Shown here piece after piece: positions 43,074-53,365 of a DNA stretch of 64,000 nucleotides. The stretch comes from Undibacterium paludis. GTDB taxonomy: Bacteria > Pseudomonadota > Gammaproteobacteria > Burkholderiales > Burkholderiaceae_D. The translations under genes were made by a program, and so were the position numbers. Below the pieces are notes generated by a model, which saw only the letters and a program-made list of their open reading frames with translations, was not told where the DNA came from and ran no database searches. Within the stretch, counting starts at the first letter, position 1. Each line of letters opens with the position of its first letter. The DNA is taken from NCBI RefSeq assembly GCF_022568815.1, contig NZ_JAKZHX010000011.1:186001-250000 (forward strand). The letters run 5' to 3'.

Positions 43074-44075
43074 ATGAGTCGCGATAACAACAAGCACACC
43101 GTAACGATAAAAAATGAGCTCAAGCGCCGTAGCCTGGCCAGGTTGTCTGCCCTGACGGCAACTGCATTGAGCGTGGTTTTGCCCAAGGCATTTGCCCAGA
43201 ATAAGCCAGCCAGCAGCCTGCGCATAGGCTTCCAGAAGTACGGCACGCTGACTTTGCTGAAGGGTACCGGTGCGTTGGAGAAACGTCTGGCGCCACTGGG
43301 AGTCGAGGTCAGATGGACAGAATTCCCTGCTGGTCCGCAGTTGCTGGAAGGTTTGAATGTAGGCAGCATCGATTTTGGTACGACAGGCGAAGCGCCCCCC
43401 ATCTTTGCCCAGGCCGCTGGTGCTGACTTGCTGTATGTTGGTAACGAGCCGCCCGCGCCAACGGCTGAAGCCATCATTGTTCCCAAAAATTCAATCCTGA
43501 AAACTGCGGCTGATCTCAAGGGTAAAAAAATTGTCCTCAACAAGGGATCGAATGTCCATTACTTGCTGGTTAAGGTACTGGAGAAAGCCGGACTCAACTA
43601 CAAGGATGTTGAAGTCGTCTTCTTGCCGCCGGCAGATGCTCGCGCCGCCTTCGAGCGCGGTAGTGTTGATGCCTGGGCGATCTGGGATCCTTTTCTTGCC
43701 GCCGCAGAAAAGCAGCTTGGCGCCAGGGTACTGGTGGATGGCAAAGGCGCAGTCAGCAATCACCAGTTTTATCTGGCGGCGCGGTCTTATGCTCAAAAAC
43801 ATGCAGACATCTTGCGCATCACGCTGGAAGAACTGGCCAAGGTGGATGAATGGGGCGCAAAGAACCTGAAAGAGGTGACAACGATTCTGGCAGCACAGAT
43901 CGGGCTGGACAACAGCATAGTCGAACTTTCTACGACGCGCTTTGGCTTTGGCGTGAAACCCCTGACTGAGCAGGTCATCAAGGAACAACAAAGCATTGCT
44001 GACACCTTTGCTGAACTGAAATTGATACCCAGGCGTATCAATATCAGGGATGCGGTCCTGTCCATCAAGTCTTGA
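43074..44075 (+). CDS. ssuA: aliphatic sulfonate-binding protein, copy 1
   Basis: 333 aa. LRIGFQKYGTLTLLKG, AGPQLLEGLNVGSIDFGTTGEAPPIFAQAAG and ERGSVDAWAIWDPFLAAAE are SsuA signatures (in parts). The front has KRRSLARL before a hydrophobic stretch and AFAQ, resembling a twin-arginine signal. Delivers alkanesulfonates to SsuBC. Its final codons overlap the open frame of the second copy. Confidence 0.92.
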   Translation: MSRDNNKHTVTIKNELKRRSLARLSALTATALSVVLPKAFAQNKPASSLRIGFQKYGTLTLLKGTGALEKRLAPLGVEVRWTEFPAGPQLLEGLNVGSIDFGTTGEAPPIFAQAAGADLLYVGNEPPAPTAEAIIVPKNSILKTAADLKGKKIVLNKGSNVHYLLVKVLEKAGLNYKDVEVVFLPPADARAAFERGSVDAWAIWDPFLAAAEKQLGARVLVDGKGAVSNHQFYLAARSYAQKHADILRITLEELAKVDEWGAKNLKEVTTILAAQIGLDNSIVELSTTRFGFGVKPLTEQVIKEQQSIADTFAELKLIPRRINIRDAVLSIKS

Positions 44076-44094
44076 ATTTAGCCACGATTTCATC

Positions 44095-45069
44095 ATGATG
44101 ACCTACATTGATCTGCGCCGTGCCTTGCTTGTCTTGATCGTGGCAGTCTTGTTGCCTGCGAGCAGTTTTGCTGCACTTGCTGTGACTGATGCACCCAGGG
44201 AATTGCGCATAGGTTTCCAGAAAAGTTCAGTCAATCTGAGCCTGCTTAAACACAGGCAGGCATTAGAGCAGCAATTGAAGGGTGTCAAGGTCAGCTGGTT
44301 TGAATTTACTGCTGGTCCGCAAATGCTGGAAGCGCTGTCTGTTGGCAGCATCGATTTTGCCACGACTGGTGAACCACCTCCGATCTTTGCCCAGGCGGCT
44401 GGCAGCAATCTGGTGTATGTCGGCGCTGAACCGGCCAAGCCCGGCGTCAGTGCCATCCTGGTCAAACCGGACTCAGTCATTCGCACACTGGCAGATTTGA
44501 AGGGCAAGAAGATCGCTTTTCAAAAAGGATCAAGCGCCCACTACCATGTCTTGCGTGCCATCCAGCAAGCGGGCTTGCAATGGTCGGATATAACACCTGT
44601 CTACCTGGCGCCTGCCGATGCGCGTGCCGCTTTTGAACGTGGCAGTGTCGACGTCTGGGCAATCTGGGACCCGTATTGGGCGGCTATAGAACAAAGTACA
44701 CAGGTCAGGATATTGGCGACAGGCAAGGGACTGGTCAATAACCTTTCGCACTACCTGTCTGCCCGCAGCTTTGCCGACAAATATCCCAAGGTAATACAAC
44801 TGCTATTTGAAGAACTGACTCGCAGCGACAGTCTTGTGCAAACCAACCGCAAAGAAGCTGTCGCCATCATCGCTGCCAGTACAGGGCTGGACAAACCGAC
44901 CATAGCCAGTTTTCTGGAACGCAGGCCACGTTCGCCAGTGGTGTATCTGACCCAGAACATCATTGATGAGCAGCAAAAAGTGGCAGACAACTTTTATCAG
45001 CAGAAACTGATACCCAAGGCAGTCAATGTCAGGGATGCGGCCTGGTTGCCGCCGGGCGCAAAACTGTAA
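44095..45069 (+). CDS. ssuA: aliphatic sulfonate-binding protein, copy 2
   Basis: 324 aa from ATG 44095 (ATG 44098 also possible). Same signatures as copy 1: LRIGFQKSSVNLSLLK, SVGSIDFATTGEPPPIFAQAAG, FERGSVDVWAIWDPYWAAIE (in parts), with a Sec-type signal peptide (ALLVLIVAVLLPASSFAA) instead. Copies are clearly homologous but divergent along their length, so the duplication is old. A different substrate range is likely. Confidence 0.9.
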   Translation: MMTYIDLRRALLVLIVAVLLPASSFAALAVTDAPRELRIGFQKSSVNLSLLKHRQALEQQLKGVKVSWFEFTAGPQMLEALSVGSIDFATTGEPPPIFAQAAGSNLVYVGAEPAKPGVSAILVKPDSVIRTLADLKGKKIAFQKGSSAHYHVLRAIQQAGLQWSDITPVYLAPADARAAFERGSVDVWAIWDPYWAAIEQSTQVRILATGKGLVNNLSHYLSARSFADKYPKVIQLLFEELTRSDSLVQTNRKEAVAIIAASTGLDKPTIASFLERRPRSPVVYLTQNIIDEQQKVADNFYQQKLIPKAVNVRDAAWLPPGAKL

Positions 45070-45099
45070 GCATGACAGCCAACACAGCAAGGAGCAAAG

Positions 45100-46251
45100 A
45101 TGAGTTTGAACATATTCTGGTTTATACCCACCCATGGTGATAGCCGTTATCTTGGCACCACACACGGTGCACGTCAGATCAATCATGATTATCTGCGTCA
45201 GATTGCCGTCGCTGCAGATACTCAGGGTTATGATGGTGTCCTGTTACCGACCGGACGCTCTTGCGAAGATGCATGGGTTGTTGCATCCAGCCTGATCAGT
45301 GCAACCACGCGTTTGAAATTTCTGGTGGCGATACGTCCCGGCATGAGCAGCCTTGGTCTGTCTGTGCGCATGGCGTCCACCTTTGACCGTCTGTCAAATG
45401 GGCGTTTGCTGATCAATATCGTAACCGGTGGCGACCAGGGCGAACTGGAGGCTGATGGCCTGTTTGCCGACCATGAAAAGCGCTACGAAATCACGGAAGA
45501 ATTCTTGCGTATCTGGCGCGCTTCTTTGGCTGGCGAAGGGGGCGATGCCGGTTATGATTTTGCAGGCCGGCACCTGACCGTCAAGGGTGCCAAAACCCTG
45601 TTCCCGTCAGTGCAAAAACCTTATCCGCCCTTGTATTTTGGCGGCTCATCCGAGCCTGCCCATGAACTGGCTGCCGAGCAGGTTGATGTCTACCTGACCT
45701 GGGGTGAGCCGCCAGCTGCCGTAGCCGCCAAGATCGCCGACATGCGTGCCCGTGCCGCCAGACACGGGCGGACGTTACGCTTTGGCATACGCCTGCACGT
45801 GATCGTCCGAGAAACCAGTGAAGAAGCCTGGCAGGCGGCGGAAGACCTGATACGTTATGTCGATGATGAAGTCATTGCACGTGCCCAAAAAGCATTTGCA
45901 AAAATGGATTCAGTTGGCCAGCAACGCATGGTTGCCCTGCACGGCGGCAAGCGCGACAAGCTGGAAGTCTCGCCCAATCTGTGGGCCGGTGTTGGCCTGG
46001 TGCGCGGCGGCGCCGGTACTGCCCTGGTAGGGGACCCTGAAACTGTGGCAGCACGCATCAGGGAATATGCTGATCTTGGGATTGATACCTTCATCTTCTC
46101 GGGTTATCCGCACCTGGAAGAATCTTACCGTTTTGCCGAACTGGTGTTTCCGCTGATAGGCAAATCTGTTCCTGGTGTCACCAGCAGCCTGACCGGGCCA
46201 TTTGGTGAAGTCATGGCAAATGGCATCGTGCCCAAGGTGTCACAAAGTTAG
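45100..46251 (+). CDS. ssuD: FMNH2-dependent alkanesulfonate monooxygenase
   Basis: 383 aa. [18 protein letters not shown] at the start, [35 protein letters not shown] and [30 protein letters not shown] (in parts) identify SsuD. Splits the C-S bond of alkanesulfonates to sulfite and aldehyde, using FMNH2 from SsuE. AAGGAG precedes ATG 45100. Confidence 0.95.
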   Translation: MSLNIFWFIPTHGDSRYLGTTHGARQINHDYLRQIAVAADTQGYDGVLLPTGRSCEDAWVVASSLISATTRLKFLVAIRPGMSSLGLSVRMASTFDRLSNGRLLINIVTGGDQGELEADGLFADHEKRYEITEEFLRIWRASLAGEGGDAGYDFAGRHLTVKGAKTLFPSVQKPYPPLYFGGSSEPAHELAAEQVDVYLTWGEPPAAVAAKIADMRARAARHGRTLRFGIRLHVIVRETSEEAWQAAEDLIRYVDDEVIARAQKAFAKMDSVGQQRMVALHGGKRDKLEVSPNLWAGVGLVRGGAGTALVGDPETVAARIREYADLGIDTFIFSGYPHLEESYRFAELVFPLIGKSVPGVTSSLTGPFGEVMANGIVPKVSQS

Positions 46252-46259
46252 GAGACAAT

Positions 46260-47135
46260 ATGGGACCGCTCATCACGGAAGTAGCAGAATTTTCTGGTGA
46301 ATACAGATATGGTTTCTTTCACTACGGCGGTGCAACAGACAGCGTGCAACTTCGTCGCCTGGCGGTTCGCTGGATGAAAAAACTGTTGCCATGGCTGGTG
46401 CCTGCCGCACTGATCATTTTTTGGGAAGTAGCCGCACGCGCCGGCTGGTTATCCAGCCGTATTCTGCCAGAGCCCTGGGCTGTCGTGCAGGCATTCTGGC
46501 AACTGACGGTGTCAGGCGAAATCTGGACGCATGCAAGGACCAGCCTGTGGCGTGCCACCAGCGGCTTTGCCATCGGTGGTGGTCTTGGTTTGTTACTGGG
46601 CTTGCTGACCGGTAGTTTCCGCTTTGCAGAAACCCTGCTCGATACCACTTTGCAGATGGTCAGAAATATTCCGGCCCTGGCTCTGATCCCGCTGGTGATC
46701 CTGTGGTTTGGTATTGATGAGTCGGCAAAATTGTTTCTGGTTTCGGTGGGTGTATTTTTCCCGGTCTATCTGAACACCTTCCATGGCATACGCACTGTGG
46801 ACAAGAGCTTGATAGAGATGGCGCAAAGCTATGGCCTGTCTGGCTGGTCCCTGTATCGCAATGTGATCTTGCCCGGTGCCTTGCCATCGATACTGGTCGG
46901 CGTACGTTTTTCACTGGGTCTGGTCTGGGTCTTGCTGATCGTGGCTGAGACCATTTCTGCCCAGGCGGGTATCGGTTATATGACCATGAACGCACGTGAA
47001 TTCCTGCAAACCGATGTGGTGCTGGTCGGCATATTGTTATATGCCTTGTTGGGGAAACTCGCAGATGTTCTGTCGCGCGGGCTTGAACATTATTGCCTGC
47101 GCTGGCATCCGTCTTATCAGAGGAGGGCTGGGTGA
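46260..47135 (+). CDS. ssuC: sulfonate ABC transporter permease
   Basis: 291 aa. About six membrane spans after a polar front of some 40 residues that is longer than in E. coli SsuC. The permease signature with [26 protein letters not shown] (in parts) binds the ATPase. Stop TGA overlaps the ATG of ssuB (TGATG). Confidence 0.92.
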   Translation: MGPLITEVAEFSGEYRYGFFHYGGATDSVQLRRLAVRWMKKLLPWLVPAALIIFWEVAARAGWLSSRILPEPWAVVQAFWQLTVSGEIWTHARTSLWRATSGFAIGGGLGLLLGLLTGSFRFAETLLDTTLQMVRNIPALALIPLVILWFGIDESAKLFLVSVGVFFPVYLNTFHGIRTVDKSLIEMAQSYGLSGWSLYRNVILPGALPSILVGVRFSLGLVWVLLIVAETISAQAGIGYMTMNAREFLQTDVVLVGILLYALLGKLADVLSRGLEHYCLRWHPSYQRRAG

Positions 47136-48043
47136 TGCGTCAATTTCCGGAATTCAACATGGGCACCATTGCAGAAATTGTTGCCTTGCGTGAAGAACTT
47201 GATGGTGGCTGGGCGCAGGAGGAGGGGGAAAATGCATCTGCAGGAACAGTGAGGCCTGACCATGGCGTTGCACTTGATCTGCTCAGCATCAAAAAATCCT
47301 ACCAGGGGCGTCAGGTATTGCAGTCGCTCGATTTGCAGATTGAGGCTGGCGAATTTGTTGCAGTCATCGGTCGTAGTGGTTGCGGTAAAAGTACCTTGCT
47401 TCGCCTGATTGCAGGCCTGGAGCAATCCGACGGTGGTCGTCTGGAGTTTTCCGGCAGCCAGTCCGGATTAAAACCCGACATACGGGTGATGTTTCAGGAT
47501 TCGCGTCTGTTGCCGTGGAAAACGGTACTTGACAATGTAGCCCTGGGCCTGGGGCGCAAACGTGACAAGGCGCTTCATGCACTGTATCAGGTTGCTCTGA
47601 CGGAGCGTGCTGACGAGTGGCCATCTGTTCTTTCAGGTGGCCAGCGTCAACGCGTTGCGCTGGCAAGGGCGCTGGTGCACGAGCCGCAGCTGTTATTGCT
47701 TGACGAGCCCTTGGGTGCGCTTGATGCATTGACACGCATAGAAATGCAAGCCCTGATCGAAGACCTCTGGCAGCGACGGGGTTTTACCGCTGTCTTGGTC
47801 ACGCATGACGTGCAAGAGGCTATTGCCCTGGCCGACAGGGTGATACTGATAGAGGAGGGCCAGGTCACACTGGATGTCAGGGTAGATTTGCCGCGACCAC
47901 GTGCGCGTGGCAATCCCAGATTTGCAGAGCTGGAAGAGCAGATTTTACACAGAGTATTACAAAAGCCATCGCCCGTCCCTGATACCGAATTTGGTGATCT
48001 GTCACTGCTGCGTACTGTGCATCAGGTGACATGGGCGATATAA
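47135..48043 (+). CDS. ssuB: sulfonate ABC transporter ATPase
   Basis: 302 aa. Walker [10 protein letters not shown], signature [15 protein letters not shown], Walker [14 protein letters not shown]-loop [10 protein letters not shown]. The front of about 40 residues before the ATPase is extra. The frame opens at 47093, but AGGAGGG at 47121-47127 and the ssuC stop fix ATG 47135. Confidence 0.93.
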   Translation: MRQFPEFNMGTIAEIVALREELDGGWAQEEGENASAGTVRPDHGVALDLLSIKKSYQGRQVLQSLDLQIEAGEFVAVIGRSGCGKSTLLRLIAGLEQSDGGRLEFSGSQSGLKPDIRVMFQDSRLLPWKTVLDNVALGLGRKRDKALHALYQVALTERADEWPSVLSGGQRQRVALARALVHEPQLLLLDEPLGALDALTRIEMQALIEDLWQRRGFTAVLVTHDVQEAIALADRVILIEEGQVTLDVRVDLPRPRARGNPRFAELEEQILHRVLQKPSPVPDTEFGDLSLLRTVHQVTWAI

Positions 48044-48073
48044 ATTTTTACTACCCAGTTTTAAGGAAGCATC

Positions 48074-48289
48074 ATGAGCATACAAGCAATCAATGTCCGT
48101 AATCAATTTCGCGGAAAAATCAAAGCCATCATCGAAGGTTCTGTTGTTTCAGAAGTCGATGTTGAAACGCCGGCAGGCATCGTTACATCGGTGATTACCA
48201 CGCGCTCCATCAAGGACCTGAATCTGGTGATAGGTTCGGAAGTCGTTGCACTGGTGAAGGCGACAGAAGTCTCGATTGCCAAGCTGTGA
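48074..48289 (+). CDS. TOBE/Mop-type molybdopterin-binding-fold protein
   Basis: 71 aa, a single Mop domain: NVRNQFRGKIKAIIEGSVVSEVDVETPAGIVTSVIT, then KDLNLVIGSEVVALVKATEVSI (in parts). Such proteins bind molybdate or similar oxyanions. In a sulfur cluster it may handle sulfate-like oxyanions or molybdate competition. AAGGAAG precedes ATG 48074. Confidence 0.88.
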   Translation: MSIQAINVRNQFRGKIKAIIEGSVVSEVDVETPAGIVTSVITTRSIKDLNLVIGSEVVALVKATEVSIAKL

Positions 48290-48340
48290 GAACAAGCTGT
48301 AAGCACCCGAATTTCAAATCAGGAACAAAGCGAGGCAGAC

Positions 48341-49222
48341 ATGCACTCTAACGCATTGCAAAATTACCTGAGTCGCTTGCAAAGTGCGCTGGCCACCACC
48401 AACCTGTGGCTCGATGAACAGGGGCGCGCCCGTGGGCGTTACTTCAATTCGACGCTGACCAGTGCCTTCCAGGCGATACGTTCGGGCGACGAAGGTCGCG
48501 TCGTTGCCTATGAAGCCTATGCACGCAGCTATGCCAGCGATGACCAGGGCCTGAATATCTGGAAGTTGCTGGAAAACGCCGCCAACGACGATGAGTCAGT
48601 GGAGCTGGATCGCCTGTGCCGGCTCTTGCATACCCTGAATTTTTACCGCCAGCCTGAGAGTGCAAATCTCGATTTGTACCTCAGCGTGCACAGCCGCTTG
48701 CTGGCCGCGGTGGAGGGCAATCATGGCATGGCATTCCGGCGTATCCTGGATGTGCTGAAGCTGCCTCACGCACATGTGGTATTGCAACTGCCCCTGATTA
48801 CACCGAGCCAGCGCTGGGTACTGACACATGTGGCAGAAAATTACCGGCGCAACGGCTTCCGTATAGGCTTGCATGCGGCCAGCCTGGAGCAGGCTGGTGA
48901 TTTGCTCGATCGCATAAGGCCCGATTCGATCAAGGTCGATATCAGCCTGGCCAACGATGCACAGGCACAGACACACGTACTGGAACAGGCGGACCGTGGC
49001 AACTGCAACATCATTTTCCGTCGTATAGAAAACCGGAAGCGCTTGCAGGCTTTACAAGACGCGAACCAGACGGCCAGCCCCTATCTGGTGCAGGGATTTT
49101 TATTTGATTTACCCAAGTCTACCCTGCTGACGCAGGATGAAAGCCGCCTGGTATTCAATTACACCGATGACCAGGTGCCAGAGCCTGTGGCGCCTTTACA
49201 GCTGGGGTCGTATGCCATTTGA
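48341..49222 (+). CDS. degenerate EAL-domain protein, likely without phosphodiesterase activity
   Basis: 293 aa. The fold can be followed through an EAL-like scheme: E58-A-Y-A-R62 in place of EALxR, LQLPLIT for the ExxTE strand, IGLHAASLEQAG where active enzymes have DDFGTG, DSIKVDISLAN for the KID strand and LVQGFLF for the QGY end. Loss of the two Asp and of the EVE/E elements means metal and c-di-GMP hydrolysis are unlikely. Such proteins often act as binding or signalling modules. It lies inside the sulfur cluster, between the Mop gene and cysT. Confidence 0.75.
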   Translation: MHSNALQNYLSRLQSALATTNLWLDEQGRARGRYFNSTLTSAFQAIRSGDEGRVVAYEAYARSYASDDQGLNIWKLLENAANDDESVELDRLCRLLHTLNFYRQPESANLDLYLSVHSRLLAAVEGNHGMAFRRILDVLKLPHAHVVLQLPLITPSQRWVLTHVAENYRRNGFRIGLHAASLEQAGDLLDRIRPDSIKVDISLANDAQAQTHVLEQADRGNCNIIFRRIENRKRLQALQDANQTASPYLVQGFLFDLPKSTLLTQDESRLVFNYTDDQVPEPVAPLQLGSYAI

Positions 49223-49351
49223 AGCCTGAAGACTGTTTCAGGCATCTCCATCGGGGCTTTCATGCCTCACCCGCAAGGCCATTCATCATTTGATGTCTGG
49301 TCTTGTTGTCCTTTATATGATTAAAGACAGACTAACGTCGCACTATATACG

Positions 49352-49389
49352 GAAAACGCATTTAGGAATAAGAAAAAATTCGTTTTCCA
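49352..49389. promoter_or_regulatory. inverted repeat before cysT, candidate CysB-linked site
   Basis: GGAAAACG (49352-49359) and CGTTTTCC (49382-49389), flanked outside by TATATA and ATATA. Arms are 22 bases apart, 60 bases before cysT. A similar AAAACG/CGTTTT pair precedes sbp. Confidence 0.4.
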
Positions 49390-49448
49390 TATAACCAAAT
49401 ACTGCCAAGATTACTCGTCAATAGTCGAATACGTAATAAAGGCATAGT

Positions 49449-50303
49449 ATGGTATGGTTTTTTGATAATAATGCGCGAGCTAAACGGGTCATCCCAGGGT
49501 TCCACCTGTCATTGGGCTTTACCCTGTTCTATCTGGGGCTGATCGTCTTGATACCCTTGTCGGCGGTATTTCTGAAGACCTTCACCATGACCTGGGAAGC
49601 GTTCTGGAATACCGTGACCTCGGACAGGGTGCTTGCTTCCTACAAACTCAGCTTTGGTGCTTCTTTGCTGGGCGCTTTGATCAATGTGGTGTTTGGCGGT
49701 ATCGTCGCCTGGGTGCTGGTGCGCTACAAATTTCCAGGCAAAAAGCTGATCGACGCGCTGGTGGATCTGCCGTTTGCCTTGCCAACGGCGGTTGCCGGTA
49801 TCACGCTGGCGACGTTGTATGCGCCCAATGGCTGGATAGGCAAATTGCTGGAGCCACTCGGTATCAAGGTGGCCTATACCCCGCTTGGCGTGCTGGTTGC
49901 CCTGACCTTTATCGGCCTGCCTTTTGTCGTCCGCACCGTGCAACCGGTGCTGGAAGAAGCTGAAAAAGAACTCGAAGAGGCCGCTGCAAGCCTGGGTGCC
50001 AGTCACTGGCAGACATTCACCCGTGTCATCCTGCCCAATATCTTCCCTGCTCTGCTGACTGGTTTCGCCTTGGCTTTTGCCCGTGCCACTGGTGAATATG
50101 GTTCAGTCATTTTCATCGCCGGCAATATGCCCATGGTGTCTGAAATTACACCGCTGTTCATGATTACCAAGCTGGAACAATATGACTATGCCGGTGCGAC
50201 GGCCATTGCTGTCGTGATGTTATTGCTGTCCTTTAGCTTGCTGCTGGCGATCAATGCCCTGCAAGCCTGGACACGCAGCAAGCAAAATGCGGGGAGAGAA
50301 TAA
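49449..50303 (+). CDS. cysT: sulfate ABC transporter permease CysT
   Basis: 284 aa, six spans. Permease features: [21 protein letters not shown] and the [31 protein letters not shown] loop (in parts). Forms the CysTW channel for sulfate. The stop TAA overlaps the ATG of cysW by one base (TAATG). Confidence 0.95.
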   Translation: MVWFFDNNARAKRVIPGFHLSLGFTLFYLGLIVLIPLSAVFLKTFTMTWEAFWNTVTSDRVLASYKLSFGASLLGALINVVFGGIVAWVLVRYKFPGKKLIDALVDLPFALPTAVAGITLATLYAPNGWIGKLLEPLGIKVAYTPLGVLVALTFIGLPFVVRTVQPVLEEAEKELEEAAASLGASHWQTFTRVILPNIFPALLTGFALAFARATGEYGSVIFIAGNMPMVSEITPLFMITKLEQYDYAGATAIAVVMLLLSFSLLLAINALQAWTRSKQNAGRE

Positions 50304-51196
50304 TGACCACGGCAACCCTGGATTTACCTGTCAATTCACGCAGGCATGAGCCGGCAATCACGCCGGCCGCAACAGTCGAACCTTTATGGGTGCGCATTGT
50401 CCTGGGCTTGATTGCATTGACTTTCCTGACGCTGTTTTTATTTGTGCCGCTGGCAGCTGTTTTTGCCGAGGCCTTGAAAAAAGGCTGGGAAGTTTATCTG
50501 TCTGCCATCACCGAACCAGATGCCTGGTCAGCCATCAAGCTGACCCTGATTGCTGCCGGCATAGCCGTGCCGCTGAACCTGGTATTTGGTGTGGCTGCTG
50601 CGTGGACCATCGCCAAATTTGAATTCCGTGGCAAAAATGTCTTGCTGACACTGATCGATTTGCCGTTTTCAGTGTCGCCGGTAATTTCTGGCCTGATCTA
50701 TGTCTTGCTGTTTGGAGCACAGGGCTGGTTTGGTGAATGGCTGCGCGCACACGACATCAAGATTTTGTTTGCCGTACCAGGCATTGTACTGGCAACGATT
50801 TTTGTCACCTTCCCATTCGTTGCACGTGAACTGATACCGCTGATGCAGGCACAGGGCAGTGAAGAAGAAGAGGCTGCCCTGGTACTTGGCGCATCGGGCT
50901 GGAAAACCTTCTGGCACGTAACCCTGCCCAATATCAAATGGGGTTTGTTGTATGGCGTGATTTTGTGTAATGCGCGTGCCATGGGCGAGTTTGGTGCAGT
51001 GTCAGTTGTGTCCGGTCATATCCGTGGCGAGACCAACACCATGCCCTTGCAGGTCGAGATTTTGTACAACGAATACAACTTTACCGCGGCCTTTGCGGTG
51101 GCCTCCCTGTTGACCTTGCTGGCTTTGCTGACACTGGCACTGAAGACCCTGGTTGAATGGCGCACGCGTGAAACCCGTCAGCCAGTAGAAGAATAA
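50303..51196 (+). CDS. cysW: sulfate ABC transporter permease CysW
   Basis: 297 aa, six spans. [22 protein letters not shown] and [30 protein letters not shown] are CysW signatures (in parts). Partner of CysT. GGGGAGAG precedes ATG 50303 inside the end of cysT. Confidence 0.95.
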   Translation: MTTATLDLPVNSRRHEPAITPAATVEPLWVRIVLGLIALTFLTLFLFVPLAAVFAEALKKGWEVYLSAITEPDAWSAIKLTLIAAGIAVPLNLVFGVAAAWTIAKFEFRGKNVLLTLIDLPFSVSPVISGLIYVLLFGAQGWFGEWLRAHDIKILFAVPGIVLATIFVTFPFVARELIPLMQAQGSEEEEAALVLGASGWKTFWHVTLPNIKWGLLYGVILCNARAMGEFGAVSVVSGHIRGETNTMPLQVEILYNEYNFTAAFAVASLLTLLALLTLALKTLVEWRTRETRQPVEE

Positions 51197-51223
51197 AAGT
51201 CAGAAGAAATAAAGGAATACATC

Positions 51224-52288
51224 ATGAGTATCGCCGTCAATCAATTACAAAAGAAGTTTGGTAGTTTCACTGCACTCGACAATGTCTCGCTCGATTTTCC
51301 GAATGGCGAACTGACTGCCCTGCTGGGACCATCCGGCTGTGGCAAGACAACCTTGCTGCGCATTATTGCCGGCCTGGAATATGCTGACAGCGGTCAGGTA
51401 TTGCTGGACGGGCAGGACGCCTCGGCCCAGCATGTGCGTGAACGCCAGGTCGGCTTCGTGTTCCAGCACTATGCCTTGTTCAAGCATATGACCATATTTG
51501 AAAACATCGCTTTTGGCTTGCGCGTCAAACCGCGTCATCTGCGGCCGTCAGAGAATGAGATCAAAGAGAAAGTCACCAAATTGCTGGAACTGGTGCAACT
51601 CGACTGGCTGGCTGATCGTTATCCGCCACAGCTGTCGGGTGGCCAGCGCCAGCGTATCGCCCTGGCGCGTGCCCTGGCAGTGGAGCCGCGTGTGCTTTTG
51701 CTTGATGAACCATTTGGCGCGCTCGATGCCAAGGTCCGCAAGGAGCTGCGCCGCTGGTTGCGTCGTCTGCACGATGAACTGCATGTGACCAGTATTTTTG
51801 TTACCCACGACCAGGAAGAAGCGCTTGAAGTCGCAGACAAGATCGTTTTGATGAACCATGGCAAGGTTGAACAGGTCGGGGCACCGGCCGAGGTTTACCA
51901 TCATCCGAAAACCCCCTTTGTGTATGGCTTTCTCGGCAACGTCAATCTGTTCCGTGGCCGTGTCCATGAAGGTGTGCTCGATGCAGATGGTGTGCGTTTT
52001 GATGCCCCCGGTCATGCAGAAACCCGCGACGCTGTTGGTACCGGTTATGTCAGGCCGCATGAACTGGAAATTGATCGTTATTCACCAGGCGCCAGCGGCT
52101 TGAATGTGCAACTGCGTCGTGTCCACAGCATAGGCCCGCTGGCGCAACTGGAGCTGGAACGTGATGACAATGGTGAACTGGTGGAAGCCATGATCTCTAC
52201 CGAACGCTATGAATACTTAAAACTCAAAATTGGTGAAACCCTGGTAGTACGCCCCAAGCGTCTGCATGTGTTTGTCGACAATCAATAA
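51224..52288 (+). CDS. cysA: sulfate/thiosulfate ABC transporter ATPase CysA
   Basis: 354 aa. Walker [25 protein letters not shown] signature, Walker [13 protein letters not shown]-loop [11 protein letters not shown]-terminal regulatory domain of about 110 residues follows. Drives sulfate import with CysTW and Sbp. AAAGGAA precedes ATG 51224. Confidence 0.96.
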   Translation: MSIAVNQLQKKFGSFTALDNVSLDFPNGELTALLGPSGCGKTTLLRIIAGLEYADSGQVLLDGQDASAQHVRERQVGFVFQHYALFKHMTIFENIAFGLRVKPRHLRPSENEIKEKVTKLLELVQLDWLADRYPPQLSGGQRQRIALARALAVEPRVLLLDEPFGALDAKVRKELRRWLRRLHDELHVTSIFVTHDQEEALEVADKIVLMNHGKVEQVGAPAEVYHHPKTPFVYGFLGNVNLFRGRVHEGVLDADGVRFDAPGHAETRDAVGTGYVRPHELEIDRYSPGASGLNVQLRRVHSIGPLAQLELERDDNGELVEAMISTERYEYLKLKIGETLVVRPKRLHVFVDNQ

Positions 52289-52306
52289 ACAAGAATAAGG
52301 TGCCCT

Positions 52307-53239
52307 ATGAATTTCCAACAATTACGCTCTATCCGTGAAGCTTCGCGCCGTGGTTACAACCTCACCGAAGTAGCCAATGTCTTGTTTACTTCCCAGCCTG
52401 GCGTCAGTCGCCAGATCCGTGAACTGGAAGAAGAACTCGGTGTCGATATTTTCGAGCGCAACGGCAAACGCCTGACCGGCCTGACTGAGCCAGGCAAGGA
52501 TATCCTGCCCATCATAGAACGCCTGCTGCTGGAAGCAGAAAACCTGCGTCAGGCTGGTGAAGACTATTCTGACCAGTCCAAAGGCACACTGACGATAGCC
52601 ACCACCCATACCCAGGCGCGTTATGTCCTGCCCAAGGTGGTACAAGGTTTCCGTCAGGCTTTTCCTGAAGTGCGTATTGCCCTGCAACAGAGTTCGCCTG
52701 AGCATATAGCGGAGTGGGTCCTGTCCGGCAAGGCAGATATCGGCATCGCGACCGAAGGCTTGTCGCAATTCAAGGACCTGGCGTCGTTCGCCTGCTATGA
52801 ATGGAATCACGTTGTTGTCGTGCCGGAAGGGCATCCTTTGCTCAACAAGCCGGAGCTGACACTGGAAGACTTGTCGAATTACCCGCTGATTACTTATGAC
52901 GTTGGTTTTACTGGTCGGGGCCATATTGATGACGCCTTCCGCCTGGCGGGTTTGCGTACCGATATTGTACTGACGGCCATGGACTCTGATGTGATCCAGC
53001 AATATGTTGCATTGGGGCTGGGTGTCGGTCTGGTAGCTTCAATGGCGATAGAAGTACAACGTGCACATGGCTTGCGGACAATTTCCGCCGGCCACCTGTT
53101 TGCTCCCAACGTCACCCGTCTGGCAGTACGTCGCGGTGCTTACCTGCGTGCCTATACTTACGAGTTCATACAACAGTTTGCCCCTAACCTGGACAGGGAA
53201 GAAGTCAGGCAGGCGATCAGTGAAGGTGAAAATAGCTGA
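52307..53239 (+). CDS. cysB: LysR-type regulator CysB
   Basis: 310 aa. N-terminal winged helix NFQQLRSIREASRRGYNLTEVANVLFTSQPGVSRQIRELEEELG (in parts) with the long-range CysB context. The effector domain includes ATTHTQARYVLP, a CysB-type mark for acetylserine or sulfate sensing. Usually activates cys and ssu genes. Lies directly after cysA. Confidence 0.95.
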   Translation: MNFQQLRSIREASRRGYNLTEVANVLFTSQPGVSRQIRELEEELGVDIFERNGKRLTGLTEPGKDILPIIERLLLEAENLRQAGEDYSDQSKGTLTIATTHTQARYVLPKVVQGFRQAFPEVRIALQQSSPEHIAEWVLSGKADIGIATEGLSQFKDLASFACYEWNHVVVVPEGHPLLNKPELTLEDLSNYPLITYDVGFTGRGHIDDAFRLAGLRTDIVLTAMDSDVIQQYVALGLGVGLVASMAIEVQRAHGLRTISAGHLFAPNVTRLAVRRGAYLRAYTYEFIQQFAPNLDREEVRQAISEGENS

Positions 53240-53260
53240 AAAGAAACATGTTGCGCAAAT

Positions 53261-53346
53261 GCCTGATTTTTAAGCAAATCAGGCGGTGTCGTGAAGACGT
53301 CATATCTCTCTGGTAAAATTAGGCAAACTATTCTAATTTAGGCAAA
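53261..53346. repeat. stem-loop and direct repeat between cysB and the diiron gene
   Basis: GCCTGATTT (53261-53269) and AAATCAGGC (53276-53284) form a perfect 9-base stem, with no T-run following. Further on, AATTAGGCAAA (53317-53327) is repeated as AATTTAGGCAAA (53335-53346), 18 bases apart, just before the ribosome-binding site of the next gene. Possibly a regulator tandem site. Confidence 0.4.
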
Positions 53347-53365
53347 TTTTTATCAGAGGTTGATC

